The position numbers were made by a program, and so were the translations under genes. This document shows positions 1 to 8,736 of a stretch of 64,000 nucleotides of DNA, one piece after another. Position 1 is the stretch's first letter. Every line of letters starts with the position of its first letter. The stretch is from Sediminibacterium ginsengisoli (GTDB taxonomy: Bacteria; Bacteroidota; Bacteroidia; Chitinophagales; Chitinophagaceae). The stretch lies in assembly GCA_945865545.1 (NCBI GenBank), contig CAMBEQ010000006.1:1-64000 (forward strand), in the 5' to 3' direction. The notes under the pieces are model-generated. The model saw only the letters and a list, made by a program, of their open reading frames with translations, searched no databases and had not been told where the DNA came from.

Positions 1-1047
1 GATATTAATATCTATCGTCAGTTAAGCGGTGGGGTTACTTCATCACATATTCTACATGGTTCTGCGAATACCGTGGGTGGACAAACTCAATTGATTAAAC
101 TTCGTTGGGGTGCCAATGATCAAGATTTAAAATTTGCAGGCGCAGATGGTTTTATCAAATTCGCCTTAGGTGAAAACGTAAAGAGAACAACTAACCCAAG
201 CAATAATCGTTTCCCAGATACAAGAATGGGGGTGGAACAAGTATTGAACGATGCTTTTGATAGAGCCCTAGATTATCAAAAAGCAATGAAAGAAAATCCG
301 AATACAAGAAGAGACCTTGAACTAGATGCCTTAGTAGAGATCTTAAATAAAAAACGTTTTATTACTTGTCACTCTTATGTACAACCCGAAATTACTTATA
401 TGATGCGTATTGGTGATAAATATGGTTTTACCGTAAACACCTTCACACATATATTAGAAGGTTATAAAGTAGCTGATAAAATGAAAAAGCATGGTGCCAC
501 CGCATCTACTTTCTCTGATTGGTTTATGTATAAAACCGAGGTACAAGATGCCACTGGTTATAATGCAGCGATTATGCAAAAAGTAGGATTGAATGTATGT
601 ATTAATTCTGATGATGCAGAAATGGCTAGAAGATTAAATCAAGAAGCAGCTAAAGCAGTTAAATACGGGGGTGTCTCTGAACAAGAGGCCTTTAAAATGG
701 TAACCTTGAATCCAGCTAAAGCATTACATGTTGCAGATAAAGTGGGTAGCATTAAAACTGGAAAAGACGCTGATGTAGTTTTATGGTCTGACAATCCTTT
801 AAGTATTTATGCAATGTCTTTGTACACTATCGTTGATGGTACTATTTATTTTGATAGAGAAAGGGATGCTGCTATGCACAAAGAAGTGGCTGCAGAAAGA
901 ACACGCTTAACACAAAAAATGTTAGGAGAGAAAAGAGCGGGTGGCCCTACAAGAGCGGCTACGCCTAGCTATCAAGTACTATTAACTTGTGGTGATCATG
1001 ACCATGAAGATGAAATGGTTACTATTTACGAAACTCAAAAAGATTAA
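1..1047 (+). CDS. Amidohydrolase family protein, C-terminal part (cut by window start)
   Basis: The reading frame is open from base 1, so this is the last 348 residues of a longer protein whose start lies outside the window. A GTG near base 73 is only an internal codon. The first visible residues (GGVTSSHILHGSANTVGGQT) match the stretch of secreted amidohydrolases that follows the first metal-binding histidines. Further on are a histidine in THILEG, an aspartate in INSDDAE, and the typical closing block LNPAKALHVADKVGSIKTGKDADVVLW. The family hydrolyses C-N or related bonds with one or two bound metals; the substrate cannot be told. The C-terminal tail is rich in His, Asp and Glu (CGDHDHEDEM), perhaps an extra metal site. 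It lies 3 bp before a second amidohydrolase, so the two are probably cotranscribed. Confidence 0.85.
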   Translation, partial: DINIYRQLSGGVTSSHILHGSANTVGGQTQLIKLRWGANDQDLKFAGADGFIKFALGENVKRTTNPSNNRFPDTRMGVEQVLNDAFDRALDYQKAMKENPNTRRDLELDALVEILNKKRFITCHSYVQPEITYMMRIGDKYGFTVNTFTHILEGYKVADKMKKHGATASTFSDWFMYKTEVQDATGYNAAIMQKVGLNVCINSDDAEMARRLNQEAAKAVKYGGVSEQEAFKMVTLNPAKALHVADKVGSIKTGKDADVVLWSDNPLSIYAMSLYTIVDGTIYFDRERDAAMHKEVAAERTRLTQKMLGEKRAGGPTRAATPSYQVLLTCGDHDHEDEMVTIYETQKD

Positions 1048-1050
1048 CAT

Positions 1051-2358
1051 ATGCAAAAGAAATATACCACCTTATTGATTGTATCTCTTGCACTTTTACA
1101 ATTAAAATCAAGCGCTCAGGAAACTGTATATCCAGTTGGTCCACAAGCGGGTCCTATCCTTATTACACATGCTACAGTGCATGTGGGTAACGGAACAGTA
1201 TTAACAGATGCCTCCGTTTCCTTTGATAAAGGAAAAATTACAGGCGTTGGGAATTCTGTAGTTACAGCTGGTGCTACAATTATCGATGCTACTGGAAAAC
1301 AAGTTTATCCTGGGTTAATCGTTCCGCTTTCTAGTTTAGGCCTGAGAGAAATAAATAGCGGTGTACGTGGTAGCAACGATTTTCAAGAAATTGGAGAAAA
1401 CAATGCAAGCATTAGAACCATTGTTTCTTATAATACCGATTCTAAAGTCATTAATGTGCTGCGTGCAAATGGTGTGCTGCTTGCGCATATAGCACCCATG
1501 GGAGAGCTTATTGAAGGAAATTCATCTGTTGTTCAATTAGACGCCTGGAATTATGAAGACGCTGCTTACAAAACAGACATTGGTATATTTGTAAACATGC
1601 CAACGCTTATTCCTAGAAGAAGTGGTCGTGGTGGTTTCATGCGCGTTGCTTCTGGTGACCCTGTGAAAGAGGCAATGAACAAAATTGAAACTATTAAAAG
1701 TTTCTTTACTGAAGCGCGTGCTTATTTACAAGAAAAAAATCACGCAGAAAATAATTTGAAATTTGAAGCAGTACGTGGTTTATTCTCTGGAAAACAAAAA
1801 TTATATGTTCGCGCCAATGAGGTGAAACAAATGTTATTAGCCATTGATTTAGCAAAAACATTTGGATTTAATATGGTCATTGTAGGGGCAGCCGAAAGCT
1901 TACAAATTGCTTCATTATTAGTAGAGAATAATATTCCTGTTATATTAGATAATCAGCATATGCTTCCAACTACAGAAGATGACGATATCGATCAAATGTA
2001 TAAGCTACCTGCACAACTTAAAAAAGCAGGTGTTTTATTTGCCATCAACGATGCCAACGATCAAAGCAAGCAACGTAATATTAGCTTCAATGCCGGTACT
2101 GCTGCAGCTTATGGCTTAAACAAGGAAGAGGCTTTAAGTGCTATAACCTTAAACACTGCTAAAATTTTAGGTATTGACGATATTACAGGATCCATTGAAA
2201 CTGGCAAAGATGCCAATATTATCATCAGCGATGGTGATATCCTAGACATGAGGGGCAATCAAGTGACCAAGGCTTTTATTCAAGGGCGCGATATTTCTTT
2301 GGATAATAAACAAAAACAAATGTATGAGCGTTATAAGCATAAATACAAGATTAAATAA
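1051..2358 (+). CDS. Secreted amidohydrolase-like protein without the HxH metal motif
   Basis: A 435-residue protein with an N-terminal signal peptide (cleavage likely after SSAQ, about residue 23). Its fold markers are those of the amidohydrolase superfamily: the N-terminal beta-sandwich strand ILITHATVHVGNG, the PGLI turn near residue 90, and the C-terminal block SAITLNTAKILGIDDITGSIETGKDANI. Where active members read PGLIDxHxH, this one reads PGLIVPLSSLGLREI, so the first two metal-ligand histidines are missing. An internal histidine remains in DNQHMLP. It may be a non-catalytic partner of the upstream amidohydrolase, which lies 3 bp away, or an enzyme with a changed site. A strong terminator follows, ending the unit. 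Confidence 0.8.
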   Translation: MQKKYTTLLIVSLALLQLKSSAQETVYPVGPQAGPILITHATVHVGNGTVLTDASVSFDKGKITGVGNSVVTAGATIIDATGKQVYPGLIVPLSSLGLREINSGVRGSNDFQEIGENNASIRTIVSYNTDSKVINVLRANGVLLAHIAPMGELIEGNSSVVQLDAWNYEDAAYKTDIGIFVNMPTLIPRRSGRGGFMRVASGDPVKEAMNKIETIKSFFTEARAYLQEKNHAENNLKFEAVRGLFSGKQKLYVRANEVKQMLLAIDLAKTFGFNMVIVGAAESLQIASLLVENNIPVILDNQHMLPTTEDDDIDQMYKLPAQLKKAGVLFAINDANDQSKQRNISFNAGTAAAYGLNKEEALSAITLNTAKILGIDDITGSIETGKDANIIISDGDILDMRGNQVTKAFIQGRDISLDNKQKQMYERYKHKYKIK

Positions 2359-2384
2359 TTAACAGTTTATCCTTGTATTAGAAG

Positions 2385-2422
2385 AACCTCTCTACCACAA
2401 ATGTGGTGGGGAGGTTTTTTTT
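2385..2422 (+). terminator. Intrinsic terminator after the amidohydrolase pair
   Basis: A 14-bp stem (AACCTCTCTACCAC pairing with GTGGTGGGGAGGTT, two G-U pairs) with an AAAT loop is followed by a run of Ts. It separates the amidohydrolase unit from polA, whose ATG comes only 14 bp after the T-run. Confidence 0.85.
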
Positions 2423-2436
2423 GTTAACTTAGCACC

Positions 2437-5340
2437 ATGCCTAAAAAACTATTTTTACTAGATGCATTAGCATTAATTTATCGTGCTTATTATGCATTAA
2501 TCCGAACACCCAGAATTACCACTACAGGTATTAATACCAATGCTCAATTTGGTTTTACCAATACATTATTAGAAATAATTAGAAAGGAAAATCCTACGCA
2601 TATAGCCGTTTGCTTTGATACACATGCTCCTACCGAACGTCATACAGATTATACCGATTACAAAGCGAATCGTCAGGAAGCACCAGAAGATTTATTAGAT
2701 TCATTACCACATATTAAAGCCATTATAGAAGGCTTTAATATACCAGTTATTGAATATGACGGTTATGAAGCAGATGATATTATTGGGACACTTGCTTGGC
2801 AGGCAGCTAATAAAGGGTATGAAGTGTATATGGTTACTCCCGATAAGGATTATGGGCAATTATTAATACATCCTAATGTTTATATATGGAAGCCTCCAGC
2901 ATTTGGTAACAAAGAAGAAATTGTGGATGCAAAAAAAATATGTGAAAAATGGGATATAGAAAGAGTAGAACAAGTAATTGATATGCTAGGTTTAATGGGA
3001 GACGCTTCAGATAATATTCCAGGTATACCTGGAGTAGGAGAAAAGACCGCAGCCAAACTTTTAAAATTATATGGAACATTGGAGGGTGTTTTAGAAAATG
3101 CTGATAAAATTACTGGGTCAATGGGGGAGAAAGTGCGTGCGGGTAAAAAATCGGCGATAATGAGTAAAAAATTGGCAACCATAATTACCAACGTGCCTGT
3201 TAATTTTAATGAAGAAGATTTTCGTTTAAAAGAAAAAAACAAGGCCGCACTTACTGAAATATTTAATGAACTAGAATTTAAAACATTAGGAAAAAGAATA
3301 TTAGGAGAAGATTTCGCAGTAATGGGGGGCGCTGGATCCACGGAAGTGGTTGTTAAAAAACAAGAGCAAACCGATTTATTTGGAAATACGGTCAATGTAA
3401 AGATTAAAAAGAAGAAACAAGGAGACAAAGAAATTGATGCAAACTCAAATGCAATAGCACAAAACGAAGAAGATGAGGATATAGAAAACGAGGAGGAAGA
3501 CCTTCCTGTGCAATTGGTAGTCAATAAAAATAGCAGCAATACACCTCATAAATATATTTCAATTGTTGGAAAGGTGTCAATCAAAAAATTAGTACAAGAA
3601 CTTTTAGAACAAAAAGAGGTTTGTATTGATACAGAAACAACAGGTATTAACGCAAATGATGTAGAACTAGTCGGTTTAAGTTTTTCTTATACTGAGCACG
3701 AAGGATATTATATCCCCATTGAGAAGGAGGGTGACGCTAAAAATATTTTAAAATTATTTGAACCATTATTTCATAAAATTGATATTCTATGGATAGGACA
3801 AAATTTAAAATATGATTTTTTAGTTTTAAAATGGTACGGTGTTGAATTATTAGGAAAAACCTTTGACACGATGTTGGCACATTATGTGATTGAGCCAGAA
3901 GGTAGGCGTAGTATGGATTTACTAAGTGCTCAATTTTTGGGTTATGAACCAATTTCTATTACCACGCTTATTGGAAAGAAAGGGAAAAATCAAGGAACCA
4001 TGCGTGATGCACCACTTGATCAAGTAACAGAATATGCTGCAGAGGATGCTGATATTACCCTTCAATTAAAAAATTGTTTTGCTCCTCTTATTAAAAAAAG
4101 AGGAGTTGAAAAAGTATTTGAACAAGTTGAAAATCCACTCGTGAGGGTTTTAGTGGATATGGAGTATGAGGGCGTAAAAGTGGATATTGAATTTTTAAAT
4201 GAATATAGCAAAGTATTAGAGGTAGATGCAAAACTGAGTGAAGAACGTGTGTATGAACAAGCAGGTGTTAGATTTAATCTTGCTTCTCCGAAACAATTGG
4301 GTGAAGTTTTATTTGATATTTTAAAATTGGATGCTAAAGCAAAGAAAACAAAAACAGGGCAATACGCAACCGGAGAAGATGTATTACAGAAAATGGCCGC
4401 AAAACATAAAATTGTAGACGATATTTTAAACTTTAGAGAATTAACAAAATTAAAATCTACTTATGTTGATTCATTTCCAGCATTAATTAATCCAAAAACA
4501 GGTCGCGTTCATACAAGCTATGCACAAGCGGTGGCCGTAACCGGAAGATTAAGTAGCACCAATCCCAACCTTCAAAACATACCCATTCGAACAGAGCGAG
4601 GTAGAGAAATAAGAAAAGCTTTTATTCCGCGCGAAGCCGGTAGAGTATTAGTAAGCGCCGATTATTCTCAAATTGAATTACGCATAGTGGCCGCTATTAG
4701 TGGGGATCCCAATATGTGCGAAGCTTTTAAACTAGGGAAAGATATTCATACAGCAACCGCTGCAAAAGTATATGGCATAAAAGAGGCGGATGTAACCAAA
4801 GAAATGCGTTATAAAGCAAAAAGTGTAAACTTTGGTATTATCTATGGACAAGGCGCCTTTGGATTGGCTGAAAATTTGGGAATATCAAGAACAGAGGCTA
4901 AAGAAATTATAGATAATTATAAAAAAGAATTCCCAAACATTCAGATATACATGGATCAACAAATAAACCAAGCAAAAGAATTGGGGTATGTTGAAACATT
5001 AATGGGAAGAAAAAGATGGCTTAGAGATATCAATAGTAGCAACTTTACGGTTCGTGGTTTTGCTGAAAGAAATGCAATTAATTCTCCGATTCAAGGATCT
5101 GCGGCGGATATGATAAAGTTGGCTATGATAAAAATTCATGCAGAAATGAAAAAGAGCAAATGGGAATCTAAAATGATTTTACAAGTGCATGATGAATTGG
5201 TTTTTGATGCTGTAGAAAAAGAATTACCTGCATTAAAAGAGTTAATATTAAAATGTATGAAGGCTGCTTTAGCGCTTCCTAATGGTGTACCTATTGAAGC
5301 CGAAGTAGGTGTTGGAAAAAACTGGTTAGAAGCGCATTAA
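2437..5340 (+). CDS. polA: DNA polymerase I
   Basis: A 967-residue family A DNA polymerase, used in Okazaki-fragment processing and repair synthesis. The order is an N-terminal 5'-3' exonuclease/flap nuclease (YEADDIIGTLA, residues about 1-290), a lysine- and acid-rich linker (about 310-370, with NEEDEDIENEEEDLP), a 3'-5' exonuclease, and the polymerase. Proofreading looks intact: DTET at residue 398, NLKYD, and EYAAEDAD. Polymerase motifs A (DYSQIELRI, D742), B (RYKAKSVNFGIIYG) and C (QVHDELVFD, near 919) are all present. The linker makes it somewhat longer than the E. coli enzyme (928). Its end overlaps the end of the opposite-strand DUF2480 gene by 4 bp. Confidence 0.97.
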   Translation: MPKKLFLLDALALIYRAYYALIRTPRITTTGINTNAQFGFTNTLLEIIRKENPTHIAVCFDTHAPTERHTDYTDYKANRQEAPEDLLDSLPHIKAIIEGFNIPVIEYDGYEADDIIGTLAWQAANKGYEVYMVTPDKDYGQLLIHPNVYIWKPPAFGNKEEIVDAKKICEKWDIERVEQVIDMLGLMGDASDNIPGIPGVGEKTAAKLLKLYGTLEGVLENADKITGSMGEKVRAGKKSAIMSKKLATIITNVPVNFNEEDFRLKEKNKAALTEIFNELEFKTLGKRILGEDFAVMGGAGSTEVVVKKQEQTDLFGNTVNVKIKKKKQGDKEIDANSNAIAQNEEDEDIENEEEDLPVQLVVNKNSSNTPHKYISIVGKVSIKKLVQELLEQKEVCIDTETTGINANDVELVGLSFSYTEHEGYYIPIEKEGDAKNILKLFEPLFHKIDILWIGQNLKYDFLVLKWYGVELLGKTFDTMLAHYVIEPEGRRSMDLLSAQFLGYEPISITTLIGKKGKNQGTMRDAPLDQVTEYAAEDADITLQLKNCFAPLIKKRGVEKVFEQVENPLVRVLVDMEYEGVKVDIEFLNEYSKVLEVDAKLSEERVYEQAGVRFNLASPKQLGEVLFDILKLDAKAKKTKTGQYATGEDVLQKMAAKHKIVDDILNFRELTKLKSTYVDSFPALINPKTGRVHTSYAQAVAVTGRLSSTNPNLQNIPIRTERGREIRKAFIPREAGRVLVSADYSQIELRIVAAISGDPNMCEAFKLGKDIHTATAAKVYGIKEADVTKEMRYKAKSVNFGIIYGQGAFGLAENLGISRTEAKEIIDNYKKEFPNIQIYMDQQINQAKELGYVETLMGRKRWLRDINSSNFTVRGFAERNAINSPIQGSAADMIKLAMIKIHAEMKKSKWESKMILQVHDELVFDAVEKELPALKELILKCMKAALALPNGVPIEAEVGVGKNWLEAH

Positions 5341-5846
5341 TCCTTGCGTTTATAAACAGGAACAGTACTACAGGGTTCCCCGTACATTATGCTTTTTACA
5401 AGCGGGCGAAGTTTTTGTGTAATCGCAATATAAGCAGATTCTCCTATAAAAGTTTCTCCGCAACCCTTTATCACCACACGCTGATCGGCAAACTCGGTTA
5501 CATTTAATTTAGTAATAGATTCTATTAATTGTTGTTCTCTTATTTTTTTCTCATCTCCAAAATAAACGGCCGTAGCATAGGGGTTTAAGGCAGATACAAT
5601 TAACATATTAGCCCACATTGGAATTATTGCATCTGCAGAACAAATAATACCAACCATCTTATCTTGATATATTGTCCAATCGGTTGTAAGTAGTGCAGCA
5701 CGAAAATCCTTTTCTTTTAGTATAAGCTCCATAAATAAATAGGGCTTTATATCAAACACAAGAATCTCGTTGCTTGGAAGTAAACTTGCAAGATCAATGG
5801 TAACTATTCCACTTTCAGCCACCTTATTGTTAAACAACTCGGCCAT
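5337..5846 (-). CDS. DUF2480 family protein
   Basis: A 169-residue cytoplasmic protein without signal peptide or membrane segment. It resembles the Bacteroidota-specific DUF2480 family from memory: the N-terminal pattern NKVAESGIVTIDL, FDIKPYLFMELILKEKDFR, and CSADAIIPMWANMLI are the conserved blocks. No function is established. Several Cys (CSADA, KGCGE, EPC) are spread through it, but no clear metal motif is formed. The gene lies 15 bp downstream of the PPIase gene on the same strand and probably shares its transcript. Its stop overlaps the polA stop tail to tail. Confidence 0.75.
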   Translation of the reverse strand: MAELFNNKVAESGIVTIDLASLLPSNEILVFDIKPYLFMELILKEKDFRAALLTTDWTIYQDKMVGIICSADAIIPMWANMLIVSALNPYATAVYFGDEKKIREQQLIESITKLNVTEFADQRVVIKGCGETFIGESAYIAITQKLRPLVKSIMYGEPCSTVPVYKRKD

Positions 5847-5861
5847 AGAAATATATTAGTT

Positions 5862-7946
5862 CTAGTATAACTTAGATCTGTTGTCTTCTATTTTTGCTAT
5901 TTTCTTTAATGCAGCACTTGATCTAAATAAAACACTTCTTGTTCTTTGTAGTATTTCGTCTTTGAAAAATATTGGATCTTGTTGAGTTTGTTTCGCACCT
6001 AAGCTAATAACCGAAACAACAAACACACCCGTATTGCCTGCAATAGGTTCGCTCACTTTGTTTAATAATGATTTATTAAAAGCAGCACCTATTAGTTTGG
6101 GTTCGTTTCCAAGACCAGCAATCATAGAATAATTAAAACCAATGCTATCTGCGTTTTGAATGGTCGATTTAATATTAGTAGCTATTGTCTCCAGGCTATT
6201 TCCTTTAAAACTCTTTCTAATTAAATCCGCCTTCTTTTGGTCTCTAATAATTCCTTCCACCTGAGGACGAGCTGCTTCAACATTAGATAATCCTTCTTTT
6301 TCAATTCCAGAAATGGCCGCAACATAATAACTTTCGCCTACTTCAAACGGTTCTGAGATGGTATTATTATCATTTTCAAAAACCCAACGAACCATCGCTC
6401 TACTAGTACCTATTCCTTGTATATCAAAATCATTTGCCTTGATAGCGATAGCAGGTAAAACCTGTTTGTTAATTTTAACAGCATTCGCATTAAATGATTT
6501 TAAATCCTTAGAGCTGGCTGCAAATTGCGCCGCCGCCGTTGATGCAGCGGTAATAGTTTCATTGCTTGGTAAAATGCTTTTTGAAAGATAAGCGATTTTA
6601 TAAGCTGGCCCACCACCTGTTTGCTTTATCACTTCCATATAATGAAAACCAAAGTCTGTTTTTACAACTCCTTTTCCACCAACTGAATTATTAAAAGAAA
6701 AATCATTAATTGGAATAACCATTTGTCCTTGTGAGAACATAGGATATACGCCCCCCGTTAGTTTACTAGACTCATCATCCGAATACTTTGCACACAAGGT
6801 TTCAAAAGAGGCACCACCTTTTATTGCTAAGCTAATGCTATCAACTAATTTTTTTGCTGCGCTATCATCTCTAATTTGTTGACCATTGGTAGGATTTACG
6901 GTAGCCACTAAAATATGTCTAACACTAGCGCTGTCCGCCCATTGCTTAACTCCAATTAGTTTAGCAATCGTATAATTTTTACCATCTACATAAGGACCAA
7001 ATACATTTCCTACACCTACATTAAAAATAGAATCTCTATTAGGCACCATTATAATTTTTTTACTTAAGTAACTATTATAATAAGGTATTTCTGTTCCTGC
7101 TTTATTTAAAAACACAGCAGGATCTGTTGTGTTTTTAAAATCTTCTTTTTGTGCAACAATTATTTCTTTTGCACTTGCACTATCCGCGCTGGAAGGCGCA
7201 GCACTAAAGCCAACAAAACCGATGTTTTTACTAGTCTCTTCAATTTGAAAAGCGGCTGCGTTTTCTTTTAAATAAGAAGCAATATCATCATTGGTAACCT
7301 TTATCGTACTATCTGAAATACTAGCATAAGGAACACCAACATAAGAAATATTTGAAAAATTACTTGTTTCTGCTAATTGTTTTTCCACCAACCACTTCGG
7401 AACTTGAACACCTTTGACCACTACTGCTTGATATTTATTTCTAAGTCTATTTTCAATAGCGGGTTCTATATAAAACTTTTCAACTTGTCGAATCTGTTCG
7501 TTGTTTTTAGATTTTTTAATCTCGGCAATAGCTTGTTTAGCTTCGTTTACATTAAACACACCAGTTGTTTTATCAGAAAACTGTTCTTTAAAGGGGGATT
7601 CATTACCAAATAAAACATCAGAAAGCTCCTTAGTGCCCAAGCTAATCCCTAGCTTTTTTTGTTCTGATTTAAATAAAAGAATATCTACCTCTTGGTTCCA
7701 TAAATAACCAAATAATTGTTCTCTTTTTACCCCTTGTGCCGCATAGTTTTTAACCTGCGCATCTAATTTTTCTTCAAAATCATCTTTATTAATAATTTCT
7801 CCGTTGACTTTACCAAGTGTTGTAAGATCGTTAGAACCTCCTTTTCTTCCAACGCCGTCTTGTAAAATAAAGGCTATTAGTGCAATAGCAATAATACTAA
7901 AGATGATCCAGGTACCTCTTTCTCTAATGTTTTGAATAATTGACAT
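5862..7946 (-). CDS. Membrane-anchored peptidyl-prolyl isomerase (PpiD/SurA type)
   Basis: A 694-residue protein with one N-terminal membrane segment (about residues 10-28, WIIFSIIAIALIAFILQDG), a SurA/PpiD-type N-terminal chaperone region, and one clear parvulin (PpiC-type) domain around ADSASVRHILVATVN to TDFGFHYMEVIKQ. A second, degenerate PPIase-like region may lie at the C-terminus. The family folds newly exported proteins in the periplasm. The ATG at 7946 (MSIIQNIRERG) is chosen over an in-frame TTG at 7970, because the TTG lies inside an exact promoter -7 element. In Bacteroidota this gene is usually annotated as peptidylprolyl isomerase or SurA N-terminal domain protein; orthology to E. 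coli PpiD is inferred from layout. Confidence 0.88.
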   Translation of the reverse strand: MSIIQNIRERGTWIIFSIIAIALIAFILQDGVGRKGGSNDLTTLGKVNGEIINKDDFEEKLDAQVKNYAAQGVKREQLFGYLWNQEVDILLFKSEQKKLGISLGTKELSDVLFGNESPFKEQFSDKTTGVFNVNEAKQAIAEIKKSKNNEQIRQVEKFYIEPAIENRLRNKYQAVVVKGVQVPKWLVEKQLAETSNFSNISYVGVPYASISDSTIKVTNDDIASYLKENAAAFQIEETSKNIGFVGFSAAPSSADSASAKEIIVAQKEDFKNTTDPAVFLNKAGTEIPYYNSYLSKKIIMVPNRDSIFNVGVGNVFGPYVDGKNYTIAKLIGVKQWADSASVRHILVATVNPTNGQQIRDDSAAKKLVDSISLAIKGGASFETLCAKYSDDESSKLTGGVYPMFSQGQMVIPINDFSFNNSVGGKGVVKTDFGFHYMEVIKQTGGGPAYKIAYLSKSILPSNETITAASTAAAQFAASSKDLKSFNANAVKINKQVLPAIAIKANDFDIQGIGTSRAMVRWVFENDNNTISEPFEVGESYYVAAISGIEKEGLSNVEAARPQVEGIIRDQKKADLIRKSFKGNSLETIATNIKSTIQNADSIGFNYSMIAGLGNEPKLIGAAFNKSLLNKVSEPIAGNTGVFVVSVISLGAKQTQQDPIFFKDEILQRTRSVLFRSSAALKKIAKIEDNRSKLY

Positions 7947-8736
7947 ATATCTATAATTATAGGATTGCAAAAATAATGTTTTCTCGGTACTAAAAGGGGG
8001 TTAAAAACACAAAAAGCGCCCCTTTTTAATTAAAAAAGTAATTAAAAACACACAATTGGTTGGTGGATAAATAAATAAAACGGGGATATCTACGATTTTG
8101 GGGTGAATAAACCTTAGAAGAAATAGAATAAACTCATTTTTTTAAATCAAAATATAAAAAAATAAAAATAAAACAACTATTTATACCCGTTAATTAACAG
8201 TGTATAATATGTGTAGTAATATTTATAATTAATTAAAATAAAAAAAATTATAAATAAATGAAAGCCTTATTGGTATTGACTTTTAATAAAAATAAAATAA
8301 TTATAAATGATGAAAATAAAAAGGTGTATAAATAAGATATTAAGAAATACACCGTTGTAATAGTATTAGTTTGTTTATATAAATGTATTAATACTTAATA
8401 CTACAATGGATATTAACATTAGAAAAAGGAGTACTTAATTTGAAACCATTACTTTTAACCCAGCCAATAGAAAAAAATAGAAATCAAAAAAAAATAAACC
8501 CATTTATATTAAAAAATAATTATAAATAATTAAAAATCAATCACTTATAACAAATAAATATAAAAAACTAACAATTAATAGTATTTATAATTTATAGTAT
8601 CTTTTTTTAAAACACCCTATTAACCTTCTTTTAAAACACAAATAATAACCCTTATTGCCTTTTTTATTTGAGGCATAAAGCTTAATTTAACCTACTTGTA
8701 AAGACAACTGATTTTATTTAATATTAAAATAAAAAA
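7947..8736. other. Very AT-rich intergenic gap of about 790 bp
   Basis: This is the longest gene-free stretch in the window, between the divergent PPIase gene and the sugar-oxidation operon. It is made almost only of A and T, with many AAATAA and TTAATT-like words. No tRNA, other RNA or credible coding frame was seen. Three sequences one base away from a DnaA box lie in the same orientation (8062-8070, 8199-8207, 8323-8331), but such words are expected by chance at this composition. It probably holds the control region of the downstream operon, since it is far longer than any other upstream region here. Confidence 0.6.
7968..7975 (-). promoter_or_regulatory. -7 element (TATTTTTG) of the PPIase gene
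   Basis: An exact match on the minus strand to the Bacteroidota -7 consensus TAnnTTTG, 21 bp before the chosen ATG. No good -33 TTTG is seen at the usual distance; the closest is TTTT. Confidence 0.5.

Noticed and set aside
2880..3539. Long open frame opposite polA
   Set aside because: It is the reverse-strand reading of a conserved polA region; low-complexity Ser/Phe content reflects the sense codons.
8062..8331. Replication origin suggested by three near-DnaA-box words
   Set aside because: Each has one mismatch, such words are expected by chance in DNA of this composition, no dnaA gene is near, and no skew could be computed.
8258..8335. A 25-codon frame (MKALLVLTFNKN...) in the AT-rich gap
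   Set aside because: Too short, very Lys/Asn/Ile-rich as expected from AT-rich DNA, and no start or spacing support.
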